From: CAYICL01 sp964361885
GTDB lineage: Bacteria > Patescibacteriota > Microgenomatia > UBA1400 > CG1-02-47-37
Assembly (NCBI GenBank): GCA_964361885.1
Contig: CAYICL010000003.1
Coordinates: 1 to 48,295 of the forward strand
Reading direction: 5' to 3'
Length of the DNA: 48,295 nucleotides
The notes beneath the pieces are model-generated. The model made no database searches and was not told the origin of the DNA. It saw nothing but the letters and a program-made list of their open reading frames with translations. Below are positions 7,554 to 14,189 of this stretch, piece after piece (within the stretch, counting starts at the first letter, position 1; each line of letters starts with the position of its first letter). Position numbers and translations under genes: made by a program.

Positions 7554-8048
7554 TTATCGCTTCACTACCTTGCCAGCTGAGTTTAAGCATTCCGGCACCA
7601 TATCTTTAGGAAAATCATAACCTTCAATTTTGGCACACTCCGGCTGAGCTTGACCAGCATAAACAGCCACCCAACCAGAAGTAGTTTTCGCCGCCAGCCA
7701 GTAAGCACCGCCGACCGCCTCATACTCTTTGATATTACCGGTAGCGTGATTAGCCACGCGCCGGTTAATCGTAACTTCTGCCATGGCTTCGTTCAGATGG
7801 GTAAAGCGATAAACTGCTTGTTTAATTAACTCTGTTTCGTCAACAATAACCGCTGGAACCAATGAAGGACTGGGACTGGATCTCGGTACCAACGAAGGCT
7901 CAACTGACGATTCCGGGGAAACGCTGGCTAAAGGACTGGGTGAAACAGTCGGCTGCTGCTGCTTCCCAAAATAAAAAGCACCCATTCCCACCAAACTCAA
8001 AAGTCCCAAGCAAATAATAATTACCAAAACTTTGGTTTTTTTATCCAT
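7554..8048 (-). CDS. Membrane-anchored protein with Ser/Pro linker and conserved CPR C-terminal domain
   Basis: 164 residues. A signal anchor lies at about 7-27, then a Ser/Pro/Val-rich extracellular linker (about 32-68: SPSPLASVSPESS and similar), then a compact domain (about 72-164) containing EAVGGAYWLAAKTTSGWVAVY, PECAKIEGYDFP and PECLNSAGKVVKR. That ending recurs, by my recollection, in many CPR membrane proteins; no function is known. Two Cys in the domain could form a disulfide outside the cell. The stop codon is adjacent to the 3' end of tRNA-Arg on the other strand. It is divergent from tRNA-Pro across a shared AGTATAAT. Confidence 0.75.
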   Translation of the reverse strand: MDKKTKVLVIIICLGLLSLVGMGAFYFGKQQQPTVSPSPLASVSPESSVEPSLVPRSSPSPSLVPAVIVDETELIKQAVYRFTHLNEAMAEVTINRRVANHATGNIKEYEAVGGAYWLAAKTTSGWVAVYAGQAQPECAKIEGYDFPKDMVPECLNSAGKVVKR

Positions 8049-8068
8049 CTAGTTTGGGATTATGATAC

Positions 8069-8076
8069 AGTATAAT
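8069..8076. promoter_or_regulatory. Shared -10 core, membrane protein gene / tRNA-Pro
   Basis: AGTATAAT. TATAAT (8071-8076) is 15 nt upstream of tRNA-Pro. The overlapping TATACT faces the gene starting at 8048. Confidence 0.5.
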
Positions 8077-8091
8077 AATAAAGTCAAACAG

Positions 8092-8167
8092 CGGGGTGTA
8101 GCGCAGTTGGTAGCGCGCTACGTTCGGGACGTAGAGGCCGGCGGTTCGAATCCGCCCACCCCGACCA
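8092..8167 (+). tRNA. tRNA-Pro (anticodon CGG)
   Basis: Acceptor CGGGGTG / CACCCCG with C1-G72 and discriminator A73 (typical of bacterial tRNA-Pro), D-arm GCGC...GCGC, anticodon stem CTACG/CGTAG with loop TTCGGGA (anticodon CGG), T-arm GGCGG/CCGCC around TTCGAAT, and encoded CCA. A TATAAT lies 15 nt upstream. The next gene starts 6 nt after its end. Confidence 0.95.
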
Positions 8168-8173
8168 GAAATA

Positions 8174-8788
8174 ATGAAAGAAACCGATTTTATTGTCCAA
8201 CGAATACCATTAGATAAACCCGGACTATGTGCGCACGCTTTGGTTGTGTCTACCGCTCAGGCATTTGGGATAGATCTTGCTTGTCAGAAAGACATGCATG
8301 TTCATGTGGCGGATCCGATATGGGGTACCGAACCGTCCGAAATCACAAAAATGGCCCAAACGATTCTTCCCGATTCACACATTTGCGTCAAAGAAGGTTG
8401 GACATTTAGAGAACTGACCGAACTATTCGATAAAGGAAGAATCGTCGTAATACTTGATGTTACGGATATGTTAAGTAGGTTCGATAAAGTCTTGCAAGAG
8501 GAAGTTGGAAAAGATAAGGTTGATGGGCATTATGTTATCCTGGCAGGAATACACAACAGAATGGCCGTAATAATCGACCCTTCGGCAGATGAGATTGTTC
8601 ATGAAGATAATTCGGACGAACAAAATTTTGGTGTAAAAACAACAGATTGCGATAATATTTATCTTCTGCCACCGGCATCATTAGAGAAAATGTGGTGGGA
8701 TACCAATAAAAACGGAACGATAAATGACCATTGGGCTCTTGTGATGCTTCATCCCGATGATGACCCCAAAAATATCAAATTTAAATAA
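8174..8788 (+). CDS. Putative C39-like (papain-fold) cysteine peptidase-related protein
   Basis: 204 residues, no signal peptide. The best clues are Cys19 in DKPGLCAHALVVSTAQAFG, then VDGHYVILAGIHNRMAVIIDPSADE (His119, Asp135). This matches the Cys...(G)HYV...DP layout of C39-like/BtrH-type papain folds. A Trp/Asn-rich C-terminus (WWDTNKNGTINDHW) follows. The assignment is family-level only, and catalysis is not shown. The gene begins 6 nt after tRNA-Pro without an evident promoter or ribosome-binding site, so it may be read through from the tRNA. Its codon choice looks more AT-balanced than its neighbours, consistent with acquisition at a tRNA 3' end, but no flanking tRNA duplication is visible. 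Confidence 0.55.
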   Translation: MKETDFIVQRIPLDKPGLCAHALVVSTAQAFGIDLACQKDMHVHVADPIWGTEPSEITKMAQTILPDSHICVKEGWTFRELTELFDKGRIVVILDVTDMLSRFDKVLQEEVGKDKVDGHYVILAGIHNRMAVIIDPSADEIVHEDNSDEQNFGVKTTDCDNIYLLPPASLEKMWWDTNKNGTINDHWALVMLHPDDDPKNIKFK

Positions 8789-8800
8789 CAATTAATTTGA

Positions 8801-8824
8801 GCGGGATAAGCATAGCTTGTCCGC
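8801..8824. terminator. Hairpin between convergent genes
   Basis: GCGGGATAAGC (8801-8811), loop ATA, GCTTGTCCGC (8815-8824). This makes about 10 pairs with one bulged G and one G-T pair. It sits in the 44-bp gap between the stop codons of the C39-like gene and NDP kinase. There is no T-tract, so terminator function is a guess from position. Confidence 0.35.
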
Positions 8825-8832
8825 GACCAAAA

Positions 8833-9306
8833 CTATCCTTCCAACTCTTCCTTTGAGTAAAGCAAACACTCGCTGGCACTGGTCCACTCAATCACTTCTT
8901 CATCTGCGAAAAGTAAGCCCTTTTCCTTATTAGCTGTCTCCTCTGAATCTGAAGCATGAATCAAGTTCAACTGTTGGCTAATGGAAAAATCACCCCTGAT
9001 ACTGCCAGCTTCTGCTTCTCTGCCTGATGTCGTCCCCACTAATTTTCTTGCTACTGCTACCGCATCAATCCCCTGCCATAACATGGCGATAATCGGCGCT
9101 GACTTCATAAACTTCTTTAAATCAGTAAAAAAACTCTTGTCTTTATGATGTGAATACCATTCATCCAGGATTTCATCTGTTAATCGCATCATCTTCAACC
9201 CCGCCAACTTTAAACCTTTGTGCTCAAACCTCTGGACTATCTCACCCAATAGACCCCTTTGTAATCCGTCCGGTTTTACTAACACCACTGACTGTTTCAC
9301 TGTCAT
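8833..9306 (-). CDS. ndk: Nucleoside diphosphate kinase
   Basis: 157 residues. It transfers gamma-phosphate from ATP to NDPs through a phosphohistidine. Seen: VVLVKPDGLQRGLLGEIVQRFE at the N-terminus, DLKKFMKSAPIIAMLWQG, and the active-site segment NLIHASDSEETANKE with His117. The C-terminus EWTSASECLLYSKEELEG is somewhat longer than in short NDKs. Its ATG overlaps the stop of the M16 peptidase gene by 4 nt (ATGA), so the two are one transcript and probably translationally coupled. Confidence 0.96.
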   Translation of the reverse strand: MTVKQSVVLVKPDGLQRGLLGEIVQRFEHKGLKLAGLKMMRLTDEILDEWYSHHKDKSFFTDLKKFMKSAPIIAMLWQGIDAVAVARKLVGTTSGREAEAGSIRGDFSISQQLNLIHASDSEETANKEKGLLFADEEVIEWTSASECLLYSKEELEG

Positions 9307-10586
9307 ACTAATAGTTTAGCAAATTGATTTTGATTTTTAAAGGGGCCAACAATAGTTAAATTTAATTGCCGTTCTTGGAAAATTTTTCCTCCCACTCTCT
9401 GAATATCATCTATTTCCACCTTGTCAACTCCTTCAAGCATCTCTTGAATCGTCCTCACTTTGCCTTCTAAAAGCAAATCTTCCCCAAACTGCTCGGCCAC
9501 ATCCTGACTATCCTCCAAAGCCAGCGCCAATCTGCCTTTTAAATACTCCTTGGCCAACTTTAACTCTTTATCTTCAACCGGTTTCTGCCCTATTTTTTCA
9601 TATTCATTTAAAGTTAATTTAATCGACTCGTTAAGTTTTTTAACATCGCAGCCTGCTTGCGTTACCAAATAACCGGTTTCAAAAAAGCTGTCTATGCTGG
9701 ACCGGACATAATAAGCCAAACCCCTGTTTTCCCTGATCTCGTTCCACAGTCTCGAGCTGGTATTGCCGCCCAGAATCGTGTTTAAAAGCGCCAGAACATA
9801 CCGGTCTTTATTAGTCCTCTCAAACGTTCTGACTCCTAAGCAAAAGTGCGCCTGTTCGATTTTTTTCTCTATTACTTGTATTTGCGGTTTGTCTTGTTTA
9901 AAGCTTAATTTTCCCGGCTGGTCGCTGAATTTAACTTCTCCACTTTTTTCTGACTGAAATATCTTTTCAACTAGACCGGCTGTGCCGGCCGTAGCCGCAG
10001 ACGAAGGACCGGCTACTGCCAAAACCATGTTTTTCGGTTGATACCATTTATTTAAATGTTTGATAAACTTTGTTCTTGGTATTGATTTAATATTCTCCGC
10101 TGTGCCAATTACTGCTTGCCCTAAACAGGTCAGACTATAAACTTGTGATACAAAGGCCTCACTCACCTTGATCATCGGCTCATCCTGACGCATCTTAATT
10201 TCTTCTAAAATCACTCCCCGCTCGCGTTCCAGTTCCAACTCAGGCAGCCTGGGTTTAAAAATCAGTTGCTCTAAAAACTCCAAACCTAAGTTTAAATGTT
10301 TTTTGGCTACTTTAACCCAAAAACCAGTATTCTCCCATGAAGTAAAAGCATTAAATGCCCCACCCACGCTGTCAATCACTTTATTTACTGCTTGAGCCGT
10401 CGGCCACTTTTGAGTCCCTTTAAACACCATGTGTTCCACAAAATGTGACAAACCATTAATTTTCTTTTCTTCGTCCCTGCTTCCCACTCTGACTAATAAA
10501 ACCGCTGTCACCGACTCAGTTTCCATCGGCACCGTCACCAACGTCAAGCCATTAGCTAATTGATTAACCTTCTGCTTATACTTCAT
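9303..10586 (-). CDS. M16 family zinc metallopeptidase (processing-protease-like)
   Basis: 427 residues, the usual length for a single-chain M16B peptidase. The inverted zinc motif HFVEH spans residues 48-52 within GLSHFVEHMVFKGTQKWP. The distal Glu ligand lies in ERERGVILEEIKMRQDEP (about 128). The second half (VRTFERTNKDRYVLALLNTILGG, GLAYYVRSSIDSF) matches the M16 C-terminal domain. No signal peptide is seen, suggesting a cytosolic enzyme. The peptide GPSSAATAGTA between MVLAVA and GLVEKIF lies in a hairpin-rich stretch (9976-10016) and may be inserted. A TACAAT is 7 nt upstream of the ATG, compatible with a leaderless mRNA. It is co-transcribed with ndk. Confidence 0.92.
   Translation of the reverse strand: MKYKQKVNQLANGLTLVTVPMETESVTAVLLVRVGSRDEEKKINGLSHFVEHMVFKGTQKWPTAQAVNKVIDSVGGAFNAFTSWENTGFWVKVAKKHLNLGLEFLEQLIFKPRLPELELERERGVILEEIKMRQDEPMIKVSEAFVSQVYSLTCLGQAVIGTAENIKSIPRTKFIKHLNKWYQPKNMVLAVAGPSSAATAGTAGLVEKIFQSEKSGEVKFSDQPGKLSFKQDKPQIQVIEKKIEQAHFCLGVRTFERTNKDRYVLALLNTILGGNTSSRLWNEIRENRGLAYYVRSSIDSFFETGYLVTQAGCDVKKLNESIKLTLNEYEKIGQKPVEDKELKLAKEYLKGRLALALEDSQDVAEQFGEDLLLEGKVRTIQEMLEGVDKVEIDDIQRVGGKIFQERQLNLTIVGPFKNQNQFAKLLV
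9976..10016. repeat. Hairpin-rich possible insertion in the M16 gene
   Basis: CCGG, 5 nt, CCGG (9976-9988), followed by GTAGCCG (9991-9997), 12-nt loop and CGGCTAC (10010-10016). In frame it encodes part of GPSSAATAGTAG, in place of the usual short turn. Confidence 0.4.
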
Positions 10587-10601
10587 AGCCGTTATTGTAG
10601 C

Positions 10602-11717
10602 TTAATTCCCCAAAACTTTCTTTAATGTTTCCATCCCATTAACCAAAGATATTTTTGCTTGAACAAAATTATTTTCTTTGACTTTTCCTTGACAATCTGC
10701 CAAAGCTGTTCTGGCACTAATAGCGGCAATAAGATACGGCCTGACTCTGGGTATAGCTAAATATTCTGCGCTAATCTCCATCAGGATCATCTGCAGAATC
10801 TGCCTCTGTAATTCAGTCTGATTTTTAGACGTTCGGAATCCGGTGTGACCACCCACTTTTTGTTCCAATTCATCTACGGCACTTTGTAAAGCCCATCTGG
10901 TTATCCCTCTTTCATATTCCAACTGGATCCGGTTATCCGAAAATTTTTCCGCCACCAACCCAACCATTACCTTCCGTCTGACTGCAGCTAAATAGGCTGA
11001 ACGAATCCTAACTCTTTGCACTAACGGATTCTTTCTGCCTAAAGAATCTTTTTGCGACGCATTAGTTAACATCTCGGCAATCTTTACTTTATGAAATGCC
11101 GTGGACTGATCTAGACCGATTTGCCTTAAAAAAGCTTCTGTCTGGATTTCTAAATCCTGTAAACTAATCCTTTGGTTTAACACCGCTCCGACTGCACCTT
11201 CGGCAAAATTAATCACTTGATCCGCCTGGAAAGTTTCCGGCGCTGACCCGGAATCGCTAAACTTTTTCAACACTCTAGTTTGTAGTCTTATGGCGGCCTC
11301 AATAGTTGCCGATCTCTTCGGCTCTAAAGCGCAGGCGCTTTCACGACGACAAGGAATATTAGCCATATAACCAATCTCAACTCGATCAGGGATAAGCGGA
11401 TAAAGCAATCGGTAGTTAACTTGTTTAGGGTTATGCAAAGTCCGAATGCCGTTATGTTTGTCAATAGTTTTTGGCTTCCACACAAGCGTACGTAAATAAC
11501 CTAATTCGTCAATTCTGACACCTAATTTCCTTTCAGTAATTGACGGTAAATCCAGAATCCATAAATCTTTCGAGTTCATAACTAGAACTACCTTGCTTAA
11601 ATCCCCGCCCTGCCGCCTAAAATATTCTTTCGCCCACTGCCTGCCAGCCTCCTCAACAGTTAATCCACGGATCCCGCCTTTATCTGGAGCAGATAATACT
11701 TCTCGTTCTAATTCCAT
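10602..11717 (-). CDS. Unrecognised protein, second gene of a two-gene unit
   Basis: 371 residues, no signal peptide or transmembrane segment. It appears mainly alpha-helical, with basic and acidic residues well mixed. Segments such as QTEAFLRQIGLDQSTAFHKVKIAEM and RQILQMILMEISAEYLAIPRVRPYLIAAISART read as amphipathic helices. I find no enzymatic motif. A perfect 16-nt palindrome (11326-11341) lies in a segment reading PCRRESACALEPKRS that could be an inserted loop. It starts 1 nt after the end of the upstream zinc-ribbon gene (11719-12852), so they form an operon and probably a functional pair. Confidence 0.7.
   Translation of the reverse strand: MELEREVLSAPDKGGIRGLTVEEAGRQWAKEYFRRQGGDLSKVVLVMNSKDLWILDLPSITERKLGVRIDELGYLRTLVWKPKTIDKHNGIRTLHNPKQVNYRLLYPLIPDRVEIGYMANIPCRRESACALEPKRSATIEAAIRLQTRVLKKFSDSGSAPETFQADQVINFAEGAVGAVLNQRISLQDLEIQTEAFLRQIGLDQSTAFHKVKIAEMLTNASQKDSLGRKNPLVQRVRIRSAYLAAVRRKVMVGLVAEKFSDNRIQLEYERGITRWALQSAVDELEQKVGGHTGFRTSKNQTELQRQILQMILMEISAEYLAIPRVRPYLIAAISARTALADCQGKVKENNFVQAKISLVNGMETLKKVLGN
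11326..11341. repeat. Perfect short palindrome in unknown gene
   Basis: AAAGCGC, loop AG, GCGCTTT. It is translated within the gene at 10602-11717. No second copy is seen in the window. Confidence 0.4.
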
Positions 11718-11718
11718 T

Positions 11719-12852
11719 TTATCGATACACCCAACCTCTCACTATCTCACCGGTTTCTAGTTTCCGCTTATGCGGCTTGACCCTAACTTTATATGGCTCA
11801 CCCAAAATCCCACAGTGCGGACAATGGTCAGTCACTTCTATCTCCTGCTTTCTTTTACCAAAATCACATAAAACGCAATCCCTTAATATATATACCCCAT
11901 CACCATCTGGATGATTGTGCACTCTAAAACAAAACTCTTTTAACTCTGTTGTCCCGGGAATCAATAACTCCTTTTGGCTATCTATCATTTCCTCAAAAAC
12001 TGCTCTTTCTATCTTCATCGCCAGCCTCCTGACCGGTTCTGGATATTCACTTAAATCAACCGCTGACTCATAACTTATTTGCTTCAATAATTCTTCACTA
12101 GTCACTTCCCCTACCTGACTGGAAAGGGTTGAACGCCAATCCTTTTTGACTATCAATAATCCCCCATCTAAAGATTCAAATATGGTTATCCCCATCTTCT
12201 CAGCTTCCTGTCTTCTTAGCCAAAAAATCTTCATCGCTTCTTTAAAAGTTAGATTTTCTTTCTTTCTTCTGGCTGACCACAATAAATAGTCTCTCTGTTT
12301 TCCGCCTTCATTAACTGCCACTGCCGCTTGAACTAAATCGACTCCAGAGTCTCTAAAACACCTTTCTCTCCAGCTTTTATCCAATAACTGATTCTGTTCC
12401 TGCTTCACTTCCACAACAAAGATGCTGCCTTTATGCTCCGGCAGTTTTTGACCAATGGCTTTAATATCTGCTTTTAACCATGACGCGTCCAATTCTGTCA
12501 ATCTAGGAGCTACTAAAACTGCGCCAGCCAGCTTAATCGGTTCCAGTATCCGTCTAAACTCTCCTTTTTCATATATCTGCCAATCTTTAGCAGATATATC
12601 CATCCACTCCATCTTGCCTAAACCTCTTCTCCCTTCGGTTAACGAAGGATAGGTAACCAGCAATACCATCCCAGCCGGCATTAACCCCCATGCTTTATGA
12701 AGGATTAAATCATTCTGCACTTTCAAGCCGTCCTTGACCCCGACTGATTCTATTACCTTGGCAAACGAATTCATCTCCAACCGATTCTCTTTACTACTAA
12801 TCGTAAAGCTTGTTTGCCAAGCTCTTTCAAGCGAACCAACATTTGATACCAT
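11719..12852 (-). CDS. Unrecognised protein with C-terminal four-Cys zinc ribbon
   Basis: 377 residues. The N-terminal ~200 residues are a mixed alpha/beta region with VVEVKQEQNQLLDKSWRERCF, which faintly resembles a nuclease-like or NTP-binding core, but no motif is firm. Residues ~325-355 hold two CxxC knuckles (CVLCDFGKRK and HCPHCG), a likely zinc ribbon, preceded by FCFRVHNHPDGDGVYI. The C-terminus is Lys/Arg-rich (KVRVKPHKRK), suggesting nucleic-acid contact. It is the first gene of a pair with 10602-11717. A TATACT lies 13 nt upstream on this strand. It is divergent from the O-antigen-ligase-like gene. Confidence 0.7.
   Translation of the reverse strand: MVSNVGSLERAWQTSFTISSKENRLEMNSFAKVIESVGVKDGLKVQNDLILHKAWGLMPAGMVLLVTYPSLTEGRRGLGKMEWMDISAKDWQIYEKGEFRRILEPIKLAGAVLVAPRLTELDASWLKADIKAIGQKLPEHKGSIFVVEVKQEQNQLLDKSWRERCFRDSGVDLVQAAVAVNEGGKQRDYLLWSARRKKENLTFKEAMKIFWLRRQEAEKMGITIFESLDGGLLIVKKDWRSTLSSQVGEVTSEELLKQISYESAVDLSEYPEPVRRLAMKIERAVFEEMIDSQKELLIPGTTELKEFCFRVHNHPDGDGVYILRDCVLCDFGKRKQEIEVTDHCPHCGILGEPYKVRVKPHKRKLETGEIVRGWVYR
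12571..12599. repeat. Perfect 10-bp hairpin inside unknown gene
   Basis: ATATATCTGC (12571-12580), 9-nt loop, GCAGATATAT (12590-12599). It is translated in frame as part of DISAKDWQIYEK. It could be chance in AT-rich codons. Confidence 0.3.
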
Positions 12853-12916
12853 ATCTTATAGTCCTAGTATATCACACTGCTTTTTTGTGTTATATTATTC
12901 CTACTGCCCCTAACTT

Positions 12917-14182
12917 ATGAGCTCAATCCTGACTCGCTGGCAGCTTTATCTCTTCTACCTGATTGTCTTTCTTACTCCTGCCAATCTGGCCAAACACTTT
13001 ATTCTCCCTGCCTCTTATGTTTCCGGCCAGCTGGTTGACTATCTGATTCCCTCTCTTTACCTGACTGATATTCTGATTATTATTCTCTTGTCTGCCTGGC
13101 TGCTGGAAATTCTTCAAGGCCGGCCAAAACAACTGGTTTTGATCAAACCAAAGTTTCTGCCTCAACCTTGGTTAATCTTTCTCATCTGCCTCCTTCCCTC
13201 TGTCTTTTTCGCCTCATCGCCTTTACCGGCGGTTTACAAATTTCTCAAACTTTTAGAATTGTCCCTTTTCTGCTTCTGGTTTAAATCTCATCTTGATTTA
13301 ACCAAACATCGCCTGCCGATAATTAATCTTTTGACTGCTTCTGTCCTCTTCCAATCCGCCCTGGCTCTGGCCCAATGGTTCAAACAAGCCTCTGTCTTTG
13401 GCTATTGGTTTTTGGGCGAACAGCCTTTTAAAACCTCCACTTTTGGCATTGACAAAATCGTTTGGTTTGACGGTTCTTTAAAAATCCCCCCGCTCGGAAC
13501 CTTTCCCCATCCTAATGTCTTAGCCGGATTTTTAGTCATATCTTTACTATTTATCCTTCAAGGTCTCTCCCTGAAGGTGTTTTGGAAAACACTGGCAATA
13601 GTTTTCGGGATAACCGCCCTGTTTCTGACTTTCTCCCTTTCCGCCTGGCTGGCTTTTTTACTTATTGGCTTGCCTTTAACTATCAACTCGATAATTAAAA
13701 TTAACCGGACAAAATTCCTGCTGATTTATACCGGAGCCTTATTAATTCTTTTTTCCTTAAGTCTTAACTTTTCCTTTTTAGCTCCGGAGTCTTCCTTCAC
13801 TCGCCGCTCCCTACTGGCTCAAATGGCTGTCACCATGCTCAAAGTTAACCCTTTAACCGGAGTCGGTTTAAACAACTTTACCGTTACCATGGATAGTTTC
13901 GGCTACATCCCGGCCACTACCCGTTTTCTCCAGCCGGTCCATAATATCTTTTTACTTGTCCTGGCCGAAACCGGCCTGATCGGTTTTCTTGGTTTTATCT
14001 GGCTGTTGATTACTCCTTATCTTAAATACTTCAAAACCTATCCTAATCAGTCGTCATCCTCCACCCTTTTCCTGCTCTGCCTGTCCAGCTTGCTTTTCTT
14101 AGGTCTGTTTGACCATTATCCTTTAACTCTTCAGCCTGGCTTACTCTTGCTTTTTCTTTTCCTTGGTCTCCTGTCTTCCTAA
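12917..14182 (+). CDS. O-antigen ligase/polymerase-like (Wzy_C) membrane protein
   Basis: 421 residues, strongly hydrophobic throughout, with about 10-12 transmembrane helices. The family signature is near the C-terminus: NPLTGVGLNNFTVTM, then VHNIFLLVLAETGLIGFLGFIWLL. This is typical of O-antigen ligases and polysaccharide polymerases, which act on lipid-linked glycans at the outer face of the membrane. The His in PVHN is the usual key residue. Whether it ligates glycan to a protein or lipid, or polymerises, cannot be told. It lies just upstream of the glycan locus at 16754-35546 and fits functionally. A TATATT lies 20 nt before the ATG. Confidence 0.85.
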   Translation: MSSILTRWQLYLFYLIVFLTPANLAKHFILPASYVSGQLVDYLIPSLYLTDILIIILLSAWLLEILQGRPKQLVLIKPKFLPQPWLIFLICLLPSVFFASSPLPAVYKFLKLLELSLFCFWFKSHLDLTKHRLPIINLLTASVLFQSALALAQWFKQASVFGYWFLGEQPFKTSTFGIDKIVWFDGSLKIPPLGTFPHPNVLAGFLVISLLFILQGLSLKVFWKTLAIVFGITALFLTFSLSAWLAFLLIGLPLTINSIIKINRTKFLLIYTGALLILFSLSLNFSFLAPESSFTRRSLLAQMAVTMLKVNPLTGVGLNNFTVTMDSFGYIPATTRFLQPVHNIFLLVLAETGLIGFLGFIWLLITPYLKYFKTYPNQSSSSTLFLLCLSSLLFLGLFDHYPLTLQPGLLLLFLFLGLLSS

Positions 14183-14189
14183 CATCCGC

